Shown piece after piece: positions 28,721 to 37,132 of a stretch of DNA of 64,000 nt (positions are counted from its first letter, which is position 1; every line of letters starts with the position of its first letter). Origin of the DNA: an uncultured Pseudohongiella sp. (GTDB lineage Bacteria > Pseudomonadota > Gammaproteobacteria > Pseudomonadales > Pseudohongiellaceae); assembly GCA_951812715.1 (NCBI GenBank), contig OX638323.1, positions 62,001-126,000 of the forward strand, written 5' to 3'. The position numbers and the translations under genes are program-made. The notes beneath the pieces were generated by a model. It worked only from the letters and a program-made list of their open reading frames with translations. It did no database searches and was not told the DNA's origin.

Positions 28721-29728
28721 ATGAACTTCCTGGAACGCGCCTGGTATCAATCGCCGCTCTGGTTATACCTGTTATGGCCGGCGTCCATGCTGTTCCGGGG
28801 GCTGGCCGCGTTGCGGCGCCGGCGTTTGAGCGCTGCCGCGCGGCGCTGCGGCAAGCAGTCGGTTATCGTCATCGGCAATATCACCGTCGGCGGCGCCGGC
28901 AAGACTTCGCTGCTGATCGCGCTGGCGCTGGAACTCAAACAGCGCGGTTTTTCACCGGGCATCATCAGTCGCGGCTACGGCGCCGGCGGTTGCAACTTTC
29001 CGATCGCCGTGGAAGCCGGGTCCGATCCCGCCGAATGCGGCGACGAACCGGTGCTGATCGCGACGCATACCGGCTGTCCCGTGGTGGTGGATCCGGATCG
29101 TCCGCGCGCCTTGCAACGACTGTTGTCCACATACGAAGTCGACGTGGCGCTCAGCGATGACGGTCTGCAACACTATCGGCTGCATCGCGATATCGAAATC
29201 GCCGTCGTCGACGGCGCGCGCATGTTCGGCAACGGGCTGCCGTTACCCGCCGGTCCGCTGCGCGAGCCGCGGCGGCGCTTGCATGAAGTCGATTTCGTCG
29301 TGATCAATGGCGAACCGGCCGCGCCGCTGGAACTGCCGGTTCCGGTATTTCAGGCGGTAATGGAACCGCGCAAGCTGATCAACCTCGCCAGCGGCCAAGA
29401 GCGGCCTTTCGGCGGGGCGCCGTTTCATGTCGGCAATACCTTGCAACTCGTTACCGGCATCGGCAACCCGGAACGGTTTTACGACTTGATGCAGCGGCTG
29501 CCGTATCCGGCCGCCCGAATCGAATTTCCGGACCATCACCGGTTCGGCGCCGAAGATTTCGCCGGCGACCGCATCGACCCGCACCAGCCGATCGTTATGA
29601 CCGAAAAGGATGCGGTAAAATGCCGCTCGTTCGCGACCGCCAATTTCTGGGCCTTGCATGCCGAGATGACGCTGCCGCCGACTTTCATTGAAGAATTGCT
29701 GCAAAGGCTCTCCGAGGCATCGGCCTGA
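28721..29728 (+). CDS. lpxK: Tetraacyldisaccharide 4'-kinase
   Basis: Phosphorylates the lipid A precursor disaccharide at the inner membrane. The N-terminal membrane-associated stretch (SPLWLYLLWPASMLFRGLAALRR) is followed by a modified P-loop GNITVGGAGKTSLLIALALEL, GIISRGYG, and DVALSDDGLQHYRLHRDIEI with the catalytic Asp pair. The C-terminal PDHHRFGAEDF and IVMTEKDAVKCRSF complete the LpxK pattern. 335 residues. It follows msbA by 9 bases. Confidence 0.95.
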   Translation: MNFLERAWYQSPLWLYLLWPASMLFRGLAALRRRRLSAAARRCGKQSVIVIGNITVGGAGKTSLLIALALELKQRGFSPGIISRGYGAGGCNFPIAVEAGSDPAECGDEPVLIATHTGCPVVVDPDRPRALQRLLSTYEVDVALSDDGLQHYRLHRDIEIAVVDGARMFGNGLPLPAGPLREPRRRLHEVDFVVINGEPAAPLELPVPVFQAVMEPRKLINLASGQERPFGGAPFHVGNTLQLVTGIGNPERFYDLMQRLPYPAARIEFPDHHRFGAEDFAGDRIDPHQPIVMTEKDAVKCRSFATANFWALHAEMTLPPTFIEELLQRLSEASA

Positions 29729-29734
29729 ATCGAA

Positions 29735-29923
29735 ATGGACAGGAAACTGCTCGCCATACTGGTCTGCCCGATTTGCAAGGGCGATCTGCGCTACGACCGC
29801 AAGGCGAATGAAATGCTTTGCCTGGCTGATGGCCTCGCCTATCCCATTCGGGACGACGTGCCGGTCATGCTCAGCGAGGAAGCACGGGAGATGAGCTTTG
29901 CAGAGCGGGAAAAGGCGCGGTGA
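29735..29923 (+). CDS. ycaR: Trm112/YcaR family small protein
   Basis: A 62-residue protein, [20 protein letters not shown] at the N-terminus and [17 protein letters not shown] near the C-terminus. The first Cys pair is present (CPICKG); the second is not the classical zinc pair, as is common for YcaR. Trm112-like proteins stabilise methyltransferases; YcaR's role is not settled. Position between lpxK and kdsB is invariant in many gammaproteobacteria. Its stop overlaps the GTG start of kdsB. Confidence 0.9.
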   Translation: MDRKLLAILVCPICKGDLRYDRKANEMLCLADGLAYPIRDDVPVMLSEEAREMSFAEREKAR

Positions 29924-30657
29924 CATTTTCGGTCATTATCCCGGCCCGCTTCGCGTCCAGCCGCCTGCCCGGCAAGTTGCTGCTTGATCTGGGCGGCCGG
30001 CCGCTTTTGTGGCATACCATCGAGCGCGCTCGGGCCAGCGCGGCCAGGCAAGTGATTCTGGCCACCGACGACCCCCGCATCGCGGACCTGGGCGAAGCCG
30101 CGGGCGCCGTCGTGGTCATGACCTCGCCGGAACATGCCACCGGTACCGACCGCATCCAGCAGGCCGCGGCGTCATTGGGCCTGGGCGGGGACGAGATCGT
30201 CGTCAATGTGCAAGGCGATGAACCGCTGATTCCGGCGCCGGCGATCAACCAGGCCGCGGTGAACCTCGCGCGACACGCCGACGCCGGCGTCGCGACCTTG
30301 TGCGAGGAAATCACCAGCGCGGCCGATTTCAGCGATCCGAACGCCGTCAAGGTGGTGCTGGACCAGCACGGATTCGCGCTGTACTTCAGCCGCTCGCCGA
30401 TACCGCACGACGGCGCCTCGCGGGCCTTGCGGCATATCGGCATCTACGCTTACCGGGTGGAATTGCTGGATCGCTTCGTCAAGTGGCCGCGATCAGAATT
30501 GGAAGTCAGCGAACGGCTCGAACAATTGCGGGCGCTGAGCCATGGCGTAAAAGTGCATGTTGCTATTTCAGACGTGCGGATTCCGCCCGGGATCGATACC
30601 GCGGAAGATCTGCGCCGGGCGCGGGAGTTTCTCGCCGCCGGAGATGCCTGCTCTTGA
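29920..30657 (+). CDS. kdsB: 3-deoxy-manno-octulosonate cytidylyltransferase
   Basis: Activates KDO as CMP-KDO for the inner core of LPS. Signatures are [48 protein letters not shown] and [11 protein letters not shown], then [12 protein letters not shown] and [16 protein letters not shown]. The start is GTG at 29920, overlapping the ycaR stop by four bases. Length 245 is standard. Confidence 0.96.
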   Translation: MTFSVIIPARFASSRLPGKLLLDLGGRPLLWHTIERARASAARQVILATDDPRIADLGEAAGAVVVMTSPEHATGTDRIQQAAASLGLGGDEIVVNVQGDEPLIPAPAINQAAVNLARHADAGVATLCEEITSAADFSDPNAVKVVLDQHGFALYFSRSPIPHDGASRALRHIGIYAYRVELLDRFVKWPRSELEVSERLEQLRALSHGVKVHVAISDVRIPPGIDTAEDLRRAREFLAAGDACS

Positions 30658-31166
30658 ATCAGGCCGACGGGGCAATCCAGACCGCGGCCCTGTTGGTTTG
30701 CCTCGGCAATATCCGCCGCTCGCCGGCAGCCGAAGCCATCCTGCGCAAAATGGTAACCGGTCGCGGTCTTGAACGGAGCGTCGAGCTTGACTCCACGGGC
30801 GCCGGAAACTATTACATCGGAGAAGCTCCCGACAGTCGCGCGGTTCGCGCCGGACAGACAAGGGGCTACTCGCTGGAAGCCTTGCGGGCGCGGCAGGTGA
30901 CAGCGCGCGATTTCGAGAAATTCGATCATGTGCTGACCATGGATGAGAGCAATTTGCGCGCCTTGCCAACGAATTGCCCGGCGCATTTTTACTCGGAGCT
31001 CGACCTGATGCTGGACTATTCGGATTCGGAACTTGATTCGGCGCCTGATCCGTATTGGGGTACGGACAAGGATTTTGCCGAGTTTATCGAATTGCTCGAG
31101 CCTGCCTGTGAGGAATTGCCGCAGCATATTCTCGCCTGCATTCGCGAGCGTCCGGCTGCCATATGA
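30654..31166 (+). CDS. Low molecular weight protein tyrosine phosphatase
   Basis: A 170-residue enzyme with the phosphate-binding loop VCLGNIRRSP (CX5R-S) near residue 16 and the general-acid region SAPDPYWGTD near residue 125, with FDHVLTMDESNLRAL between them. It would dephosphorylate tyrosine on proteins, possibly tyrosine kinases of exopolysaccharide export. The start is taken as TTG at 30654 because it overlaps the kdsB stop (TTGA), mirroring the other overlaps in this operon; the longer open frame upstream is inside kdsB. The stop overlaps murB by four bases. Confidence 0.88.
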   Translation: MNQADGAIQTAALLVCLGNIRRSPAAEAILRKMVTGRGLERSVELDSTGAGNYYIGEAPDSRAVRAGQTRGYSLEALRARQVTARDFEKFDHVLTMDESNLRALPTNCPAHFYSELDLMLDYSDSELDSAPDPYWGTDKDFAEFIELLEPACEELPQHILACIRERPAAI

Positions 31167-32263
31167 AGACCACTTTCAACGCGGAATTGCGGCCATACAA
31201 TTCTTTTGGCGTAGCGGCGCGCGCCGCTTGTCTGGCCGAAATCGGCGCAATGGAGGATCTTGCGCGGGCGGTGGAACTGGCGGACTCCCGCGGCCTGCCA
31301 ATGCTGCTGTTAGGCGGAGGCACCAATGTGCTGTTCGCGGGCGATTTCCCCGGCATGGTTTTGCTCATGCGCAACCGCGGCATCGAAATCGATCGAGACA
31401 GTGGACGGGTTCAGGTAGCCGCCGGAGAGAACTGGCATGAACTGGTGCGCACCTGCCTCGAAAGTGGTTTGTACGGGCTGGAAAACCTGGCGCTGATTCC
31501 CGGCAGCGCCGGCGCCGCGCCAGTGCAGAACATCGGCGCCTACGGCGTCGAACTCGAAAGCTTCTTCGTCGAACTCGAATTGTTCGACTGCGCCGATGGC
31601 AGCCGTCGCGTAATGTCCCGCGAGGATTGCGGTTTCTCCTATCGAGACAGCGTACTGAAACAGCCCCGACCGCAGCCCCGGGTGGTTTGCTCGCTGACCT
31701 TGCAACTAGCGCAAGAGCTCGCGCCAAACGTAAGCTATCCTGCGCTGGCGAAGGAACTCCAAGACACCGCCAACTCGTTATTGCGCGCGGAGCGAAGCTC
31801 CACGCCCACACCGTCATTCCGCGCGGAGCGAAGCGCAGTCGCAGAATCTCCGGTTGCGCCGCGAGACGTATTCGAAGCCGTCTGCCGCATCCGCCGCCGA
31901 AAACTTCCCGATCCCGCTGAAATCGGCAATGCCGGCAGTTTCTTCAAGAACCCCGTGATTTCGCCAGACGAATTCGAACGACTACAAAGCCGATTCGACT
32001 CACCCCCTTCATTTCCCGCAAAAGAGGGCATAAAAGTTCCCGCCGGCTGGCTGCTGGACCAATGCGGCTTCAAGGGCTACCACAAGGGCGCGGCAGGCGT
32101 CTTCGAACATCACGCCTTGATCCTGATCAACAGGGGCGGCGCCACCGGTGAGGAACTTCACCAACTGGCCATCGAAATGCAAGATCGAGTCCAATCCGAG
32201 TTCGGCATCACGCTCGAACCCGAAGTTCGCATTGTTTGCGCTCACGCAGTCATTGAATCCTAG
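31163..32263 (+). CDS. murB: UDP-N-acetylenolpyruvoylglucosamine reductase with in-frame repeat insertion
   Basis: Flavoenzyme making UDP-MurNAc for peptidoglycan. FAD motifs MLLLGGGTNVLFAGDFPGMV and LALIPGSAGAAPVQNIGAYG, catalytic stretch NAGSFFKNPV and PAGWLLDQCGFKG are all visible, as is the C-terminal EPEVRIVCAH. At 366 residues it is longer than E. coli-type MurB (~342). The excess sits between YPALAKEL and APRDVFEAVCRIRRRKLPDP, where about 30 residues rich in RAERS and AVAES are encoded by a genomic palindromic repeat inserted in frame. The enzyme core is otherwise intact, so it is probably functional. The ATG overlaps the phosphatase stop. Confidence 0.93.
   Translation: MKTTFNAELRPYNSFGVAARAACLAEIGAMEDLARAVELADSRGLPMLLLGGGTNVLFAGDFPGMVLLMRNRGIEIDRDSGRVQVAAGENWHELVRTCLESGLYGLENLALIPGSAGAAPVQNIGAYGVELESFFVELELFDCADGSRRVMSREDCGFSYRDSVLKQPRPQPRVVCSLTLQLAQELAPNVSYPALAKELQDTANSLLRAERSSTPTPSFRAERSAVAESPVAPRDVFEAVCRIRRRKLPDPAEIGNAGSFFKNPVISPDEFERLQSRFDSPPSFPAKEGIKVPAGWLLDQCGFKGYHKGAAGVFEHHALILINRGGATGEELHQLAIEMQDRVQSEFGITLEPEVRIVCAHAVIES
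31777..31850. repeat. Dispersed palindromic repeat inserted in frame in murB
   Basis: Contains GCGCGCGGAGCGAAGCTCC and then GTCATTCCGCGCGGAGCGAA followed by GCGCAGTCGCAGAATCT, two partial units of the family seen at comEC and pgsA. The length and phase keep murB open. Confidence 0.85.
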
Positions 32264-32303
32264 AGATTCTGCGACCGCGATTCGCTTCGCGCAGGCAGAA
32301 TGA
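32263..32303. repeat. Dispersed palindromic repeat after murB
   Basis: Reads AGAGATTCTGCGACCGCGATT then CGCTTCGCGCAGGCAGAATGAGC, the reverse orientation of the same family, starting at the murB stop codon. It may act as a BIME/REP-type mRNA end structure. Confidence 0.7.
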
Positions 32304-32388
32304 GCAGATGAAGAATCGGCAGCTTGAGCAACAGCCCGCCATTCGCTAAGCTTTTCAGACGCCGCGTACGGAATCGCAGCTCCCTGGC

Positions 32389-34233
32389 ATGACTGAAAAA
32401 AACGGCTTCGATCACGATAGTTTCATCGCCGGCCTCACACGCAGGCCGGGGGTGTACCAGATGCGGGACAAAGCCGGCAAGGCTATCTACATCGGCAAGG
32501 CCGCGAATCTTCGCAATCGGGTGCGTAGCTATTTTCGCGGCTCGGTCTTGAACGCGAGAAGTCTGGCCATGCTGAACAAGGTGGCGGGCGTCGAAGTCAC
32601 CGTCACGGACAATGAAACCGAGGCGTTATTGCTCGAACAGTCGCTGATCAAGCAATATCGCCCTCCTTACAATATCCAATTGCGCGACGACAAGTCGTAT
32701 CCATATATTCTGCTCACGGACTATCAGGATTTTCCCAGACTTTCCTTCTATCGCGGCAGCCGGCGGGGCAAGGGCATCCATTACGGGCCATATCCCAGCG
32801 CCCATTCGACCAGGGACAGCCTGAATGTTTTGCAGAAGGTCTTCCAGGTCCGTCAATGCGAGGACAGCTATTTCAGCAATCGCGCCCGGCCCTGCCTGCA
32901 ACATCAGATCAAGCGTTGCACCGCGCCCTGCGTCGGCCTCGTCTCGAAAGAGGAATACGCGCAACAGGTGCACTATTCGAAGCTGTTCTTGCAAGGCAAG
33001 AGCGATAAACTGTTCGATGAATTGGCCCGGGACATGGAAGCGGCCGCCGGGCGCGAGCAATTCGAGCAAGCCGCGGTCATTCGCGATCGCATCGCCGCAT
33101 TGCGGCGCATCCAGGACAAGCAGGTCGTGGACAACAAGGGCGGCAATTCCGACATCATCGCGGCGGTGCTCGATCAGCCCTATGCCTGCGTGCATGTGAT
33201 TCACGTCAGGGCAGGGCGGATCATCGATTCGAAAAGCCATTTTCCCCAGTTCAGACTCGCGCAAGGCGCGACCGAAGTCGTCGCGGCTTTCATTTCCCAG
33301 GTTTATCTTTCCGGCGGCAAATCAGCCCTGATGCCCTCGGAGGTAATCGTGCCCGAGCTGCCGGAGGACGCGAAAAAAATCGAAGCCGCGTTGAGTTATG
33401 TGGCGGAGCGCAAGGTGAAATTGTCGTCCCGGGTACGCAGCCATCGCGCCAGGTGGCTGGAGATGGCCGGCGTGAATGCGCGTCAGTCTCTCGAAACCTT
33501 GCTGGCCAGCAGGCAGAACATTCGCCGCCGATTGCTGTTCTTGCAACGCGCGCTCAAATTGGAGAAGGTTCCCGCGCGGCTCGAATGTTTCGACGTCAGT
33601 CATACCTCGGGGCAAGAAACCGTCGCCTCGGCCGTGGTATTCGACGAAAATGGCCCGGCCAAGAGCGACTACCGGCGTTTCAACATCAATGCGGTCAAGG
33701 CGGGAGACGATTACGCGGCCATGGAACAAGTTTTGCGGCGACGCTTCACCCGCCTGCTCGCCGGCGAAGCCAAAATGCCCGACCTGGTGCTGATCGACGG
33801 CGGCGAAGGGCAACTCGGCCGCGCGGTGAAAGTATTCGATGAACTCGGCGTCGAAAAGCTCCCTTTGCTTGCCATCGCCAAGGGAATCAGCCGCCGCCCC
33901 GGCCAGGAATCCCTGTTTCTGCGGCAGGGCGATAACACTCGGGAAGTGAGCCTGGATGCGATTTCCCCGGCGTTGCATCTATTGCAGCAGGTGCGGGACG
34001 AAGCGCATCGCTTCGCCATTGCCGGACATCGCCGCAAACGCGCGAAGGCCGGCAGAACTTCGTTTCTGGAAAGCATTCCCGGCGTCGGGCCGGCCCGGCG
34101 CAGGGAACTGTTGCGGCATTTCGGGGGGCGTCAGCAACTATTCCGCGCCAGCGAAACGCAACTCGCGGACGTTAACGGCATCAGCCGGCGGATGGCTGAA
34201 GTAATATACAAGCACTTGCATGGAACTTTTTGA
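32389..34233 (+). CDS. uvrC: UvrABC excinuclease subunit C
   Basis: Makes the 3' and 5' incisions in nucleotide excision repair. N-terminal GIY-YIG domain (GVYQMRDKAGKAIYIGKAANLRNRVRSYF), Cys-containing segment PCLQHQIKRCTAPCVG, UVR motif near residue 205-235 (FDELARDMEAAAGREQFEQAAVIRDRI), RNase H-like endonuclease half (RLECFDVSHTSGQETVAS, DLVLIDGGEGQL, IAKGISRRPG) and C-terminal helix-hairpin-helix (SIPGVGPARRRELLRHFGG). Length 614 is normal. Followed by pgsA, the usual gammaproteobacterial pair; no gacA-type gene precedes it here. Confidence 0.96.
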   Translation: MTEKNGFDHDSFIAGLTRRPGVYQMRDKAGKAIYIGKAANLRNRVRSYFRGSVLNARSLAMLNKVAGVEVTVTDNETEALLLEQSLIKQYRPPYNIQLRDDKSYPYILLTDYQDFPRLSFYRGSRRGKGIHYGPYPSAHSTRDSLNVLQKVFQVRQCEDSYFSNRARPCLQHQIKRCTAPCVGLVSKEEYAQQVHYSKLFLQGKSDKLFDELARDMEAAAGREQFEQAAVIRDRIAALRRIQDKQVVDNKGGNSDIIAAVLDQPYACVHVIHVRAGRIIDSKSHFPQFRLAQGATEVVAAFISQVYLSGGKSALMPSEVIVPELPEDAKKIEAALSYVAERKVKLSSRVRSHRARWLEMAGVNARQSLETLLASRQNIRRRLLFLQRALKLEKVPARLECFDVSHTSGQETVASAVVFDENGPAKSDYRRFNINAVKAGDDYAAMEQVLRRRFTRLLAGEAKMPDLVLIDGGEGQLGRAVKVFDELGVEKLPLLAIAKGISRRPGQESLFLRQGDNTREVSLDAISPALHLLQQVRDEAHRFAIAGHRRKRAKAGRTSFLESIPGVGPARRRELLRHFGGRQQLFRASETQLADVNGISRRMAEVIYKHLHGTF

Positions 34234-34276
34234 TGACAATGCTTCTAATAATATTGAGCCATCGCCGGGAATCGGC

Positions 34277-34810
34277 ATGAACTATGCCAATCTGATATCG
34301 ATGCTGCGCGTGATCCTGATTCCGCTAATCGTAGGATTCTATTACTCGGATCTGGCCCAGGCCCATCTACTCGCCGCCGCGATTTTCGCCATCGCCAGTC
34401 TGACCGACTGGCTCGATGGTTATCTCGCTCGCAAACTCAACCAGGCGAGCGAACTCGGCGCCTTCCTCGACCCGATCGCGGACAAACTGCTGGTCGTCGT
34501 GGTTTCGCTGGTGCTGCTGGCGGCCTATCCAGTACTGCTGTTGCCGGTCGTCATCATCGTCGCGCGCGAACTGGTGATTTCCGCCTTGCGCGAATGGACC
34601 GCGGCCAAGGGCAAACGCGTCGCGGTAGCCTTTATGGGCAAACTCAAGGCGACAATCCAAATGCTCGCCATCATCGCCTTGCTAATGCTCGAAGACGGCG
34701 AGCCGCGCCTGCTCTGGCTGCTCGGCTCGGGTCTGATTTACACGTCCGCGATTCTGGCGTTATGGTCGATGGCGCAATATTTCTACCGCGCCTGGCATAG
34801 CCTGCGCTGA
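34277..34810 (+). CDS. pgsA: CDP-diacylglycerol--glycerol-3-phosphate 3-phosphatidyltransferase
   Basis: Commits CDP-DAG to phosphatidylglycerol at the inner membrane. The CDP-alcohol phosphotransferase motif is visible as SLTDWLDGYLARKLNQASELGAFLDPIADK, with the surrounding four to five hydrophobic helices. The preferred start is ATG 34277 (MNYANLISMLRVILIPL), which matches the family's N-terminus; the frame is open from an ATG at 34220 inside uvrC. About 177 residues from the preferred start. Confidence 0.94.
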   Translation: MNYANLISMLRVILIPLIVGFYYSDLAQAHLLAAAIFAIASLTDWLDGYLARKLNQASELGAFLDPIADKLLVVVVSLVLLAAYPVLLLPVVIIVARELVISALREWTAAKGKRVAVAFMGKLKATIQMLAIIALLMLEDGEPRLLWLLGSGLIYTSAILALWSMAQYFYRAWHSLR

Positions 34811-34864
34811 CGGGAGCAGGCTTGATCCCCTTCCCGACATTTCGCCCGGAGCGACTCCGCCTTT

Positions 34865-34905
34865 CCGTCATTCTGCGCGAAGCGAAGCGCAGTCGCAGAA
34901 TCTCA
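34865..34905. repeat. Dispersed palindromic repeat between pgsA and tRNA-Gly
   Basis: Reads CCGTCATTCTGCGCGAAGCG then AAGCGCAGTCGCAGAATCTC, the plain form of the family found in murB and comEC. Confidence 0.75.
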
Positions 34906-34913
34906 ACCCCAAC

Positions 34914-34941
34914 TTGACTCAATCCCGTTTGCGTTTAGAAT
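34914..34941 (+). promoter_or_regulatory. Promoter of the tRNA-Gly/tRNA-Cys unit
   Basis: TTGACT (34914-34919) and TAGAAT (34936-34941) with a 16-base spacer, ending 16 bases before the tRNA-Gly 5' end. Good match to sigma70. Confidence 0.65.
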
Positions 34942-34957
34942 AAGCCGCCTGCAAGAC

Positions 34958-35033
<76 letters not shown>

Positions 35034-35117
35034 ATTCTTTAGCCAGCAAAATCAGCCGAGACGCGCCGCCGGCGCGGGAATCAGCATCGGCATTTTGCTA
35101 TATTGCCCCGAAACAAA

Positions 35118-35191
35118 GGCTGGGTGGCAGAGTGGCCATGCAGCGGACTGCAACTCCGCGTACGCCGGTTCGATTCCGACCCCAGCCTCCA
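35118..35191 (+). tRNA. tRNA-Cys (GCA)
   Basis: Acceptor GGCTGGG pairs with CCCAGCC; anticodon loop ACTGCAACT with anticodon GCA; T-loop GTTCGATTC; encoded CCA ends at 35191. The accessory island begins right after it, but I found no copy of its 3' end further on that would mark an attachment site. Confidence 0.96.
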
Positions 35192-35241
35192 ATCTTATGA
35201 TATTCTTCAGTCCATATTGGTCAGTGTGACGGGGTAAGCAG

Positions 35242-35511
35242 TTGCCTGAAATGGAGTCTTTAGATGATGTGGATTTAGAGTTCGACGGCCCCATTTGCGT
35301 CATTGACGTTGAGACAACCGGGTTGGACCCTGGCGTTGACCGAATAATTAGCGTTGCAGCCTTTCGTACAAACTTGGACGACATCACCCCGACCAATATG
35401 CCAGGCGACATGCTGATCGCCGTGGTGGACCCGGAGCACCCCATCCATACCGTCGGTCCCAAATCGATTCGGAGTTTCTTCAATCAGCCCCCAAGTTTGC
35501 TGGGTTCATGA
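35242..35511 (+). pseudogene. DEDD 3'-5' exonuclease fragment, cut by element end
   Basis: The N-terminus CVIDVETTGLDPGVDRIISV is the ExoI motif (D-x-E-TTG) of DnaQ-like exonucleases. The match covers only the first ~75 residues; the frame then runs into the right end of the RAYT-like element (codons SFFNQPPSLLGS) and stops. ExoII and ExoIII motifs are missing, so it is not expected to be active. A complete DnaQ-like gene is present at 43452-44051 but is not close in sequence. Confidence 0.75.
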
Positions 35512-35534
35512 TAATGTAGTCCGGTGGGTGTCCC
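35478..35534 (+). mobile_element. Solo right end of the RAYT-like element
   Basis: Matches the last ~60 bases of the elements at 44437-45643 and 53250-54458: CTTCAATCAGCCCCCAAGTT, then GCTGGGTTCATGATAATGT, ending GGTGGGTGTCCC and flanked by AGAAC. No transposase is attached. A further TATGGGTGTCCCAGG lies at about 35573. Confidence 0.75.
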
Positions 35535-35771
35535 AGAACAGACTCGAAATCACTGGCGGAAAGCTACCCCCGCTATGGGTGTCCCAGGCTGCACTGGCGA
35601 GGCTCAGTCTTGTGGTGGTACACTCGCAGCAGGTCAGGATTGACGGAAGCCGTGCGAGCAGAGTGTGAGCACGAAATTTAAGTGAAAGTCATATGTGAAC
35701 TGGGTTGTCTTTCGAAAGGATTGCAAGAAAATGCTAAACAGGATTGCCAGAATTAGTTGAGGATAGTTGCA

Positions 35772-36941
35772 TTGAAAACACTATTGCTAACGGTCGTTGT
35801 TTTAGTTTCTTTTGTATTTCTGAATTTTTCTACTTCGGCCTATGAAGCTCTCTGGGCCAAGGGGGTGCGAGACAATTCACTTACTTGGTATGTGCATTTG
35901 CCAGGAGAACTCGATTCTGGAGAATCTTTTTTCGACTTGTTTCGTCTGGCTTCCCAGCGTTGGGTGGAAGCTGGCAATTTTCTGGAACTTGAGTCAATAA
36001 ATGAGCAGCGTCCACTCTGTAGCGATGACCCACAAACTGCTTTTGAAGAACTGAGCAATTCAAATTTGGTAAGCACAGTTTCATTTGAAGAGTTTGCTAG
36101 TTGCGAGGGTAGAGAATTTGGACCATTTATTGCCTTAACTTTGGGGTTGGGGAGCTTTGGAGTAGTCAGTGAGGCGGATATCATATTCAATGAGAACGTT
36201 GATTGGGAATCATCTGGAAGCCTTTTCCAGCACGTGGCAATTCATGAGATAGGTCATGCCATAGGCTTGGGTCACAGCGTGGTTCCAAGCTCTGTTATGT
36301 ACGAGTACTCCGGTGCAAGATTTGATTTGAGCCCCGACGACTTGTGTGGACTGTATGTTATCAACGACCGCCGGGAAGAATGCACGATTGGTTTGGGCTA
36401 TCCCATAGCAATCGGGAGCGATACCAGCGAAGCGCATTTTTCTGGGTATGCGAGCGGAGATGGTGGTTTCACTAGCAAGCGCGTGTTTCGGCCAAACGAG
36501 CAGGTACATGTCTATGCGACCGCTTTACGTGATCCTGAACATTGGGAATTTGCCGGTTCCTTACACGTTGTTGCGCAAGTTGGCAGCGAGGCGATTGAAA
36601 ATTCGGTTTTGTATGCGCTCAACGAGAATTCCGAATGGGTGCGAGTTGACTCAGGGCCATTGCCAGCGTCGGCACGTTTAGTACCTTGGAAGGATAATTG
36701 CGGCTTATTGCTGCCAGATTCTCCTCCATGTGAGGAAGGGACGAGTTTGGGAGACTTCACTGTGGAATCTCGGGACATCGCTATTTTGGGCGCGGAGAGC
36801 AGTTTTCCGCAGGTAACTGGCGCTATGCTCGGATTGGAGGGGCAGAAACTTGCTTTCTGGATAGCTTATACGGTTGACGATGACCCAGAGTTGTTGATTT
36901 ATGGAAGTGAGCCAATCCGGATTGAATGGACGCTGGAGTAG
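35772..36941 (+). CDS. Secreted matrixin-like zinc metalloprotease
   Basis: A signal peptide (LLLTVVVLVSFVFLNFSTSA) precedes a catalytic domain with HEIGHAIGLGHS near residue 165, the HExxHxxGxxH zinc site of metzincins, followed by VMYEYSG, which supplies the Met-turn. Matrixin family M10 is the best fit. The C-terminal ~190 residues have no recognised domain. The start TTG 35772 has GAGGA eight bases upstream; the frame is open from TTG 35757. Base composition is visibly richer in A+T than the core genes. A second zinc protease of a different family ends the window. Substrate unknown. Confidence 0.75.
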   Translation: MKTLLLTVVVLVSFVFLNFSTSAYEALWAKGVRDNSLTWYVHLPGELDSGESFFDLFRLASQRWVEAGNFLELESINEQRPLCSDDPQTAFEELSNSNLVSTVSFEEFASCEGREFGPFIALTLGLGSFGVVSEADIIFNENVDWESSGSLFQHVAIHEIGHAIGLGHSVVPSSVMYEYSGARFDLSPDDLCGLYVINDRREECTIGLGYPIAIGSDTSEAHFSGYASGDGGFTSKRVFRPNEQVHVYATALRDPEHWEFAGSLHVVAQVGSEAIENSVLYALNENSEWVRVDSGPLPASARLVPWKDNCGLLLPDSPPCEEGTSLGDFTVESRDIAILGAESSFPQVTGAMLGLEGQKLAFWIAYTVDDDPELLIYGSEPIRIEWTLE

Positions 36942-37132
36942 ATGCTCATGGGATGTGCGCTAGTTTCCCTATTTGTGACACAGGCTGATACTGGAGTTTT
37001 CTGGCAGGAAAACAGCGAGGAGATCCCGATATACTCTGATTTTCAGGGCGTACGAGGCTGTGGTTGGGAACATCAAGCTTTTGAATAGACTAACTTGTTG
37101 GTGCACATTTAGAATAGGTTGGGATTAGAGTA

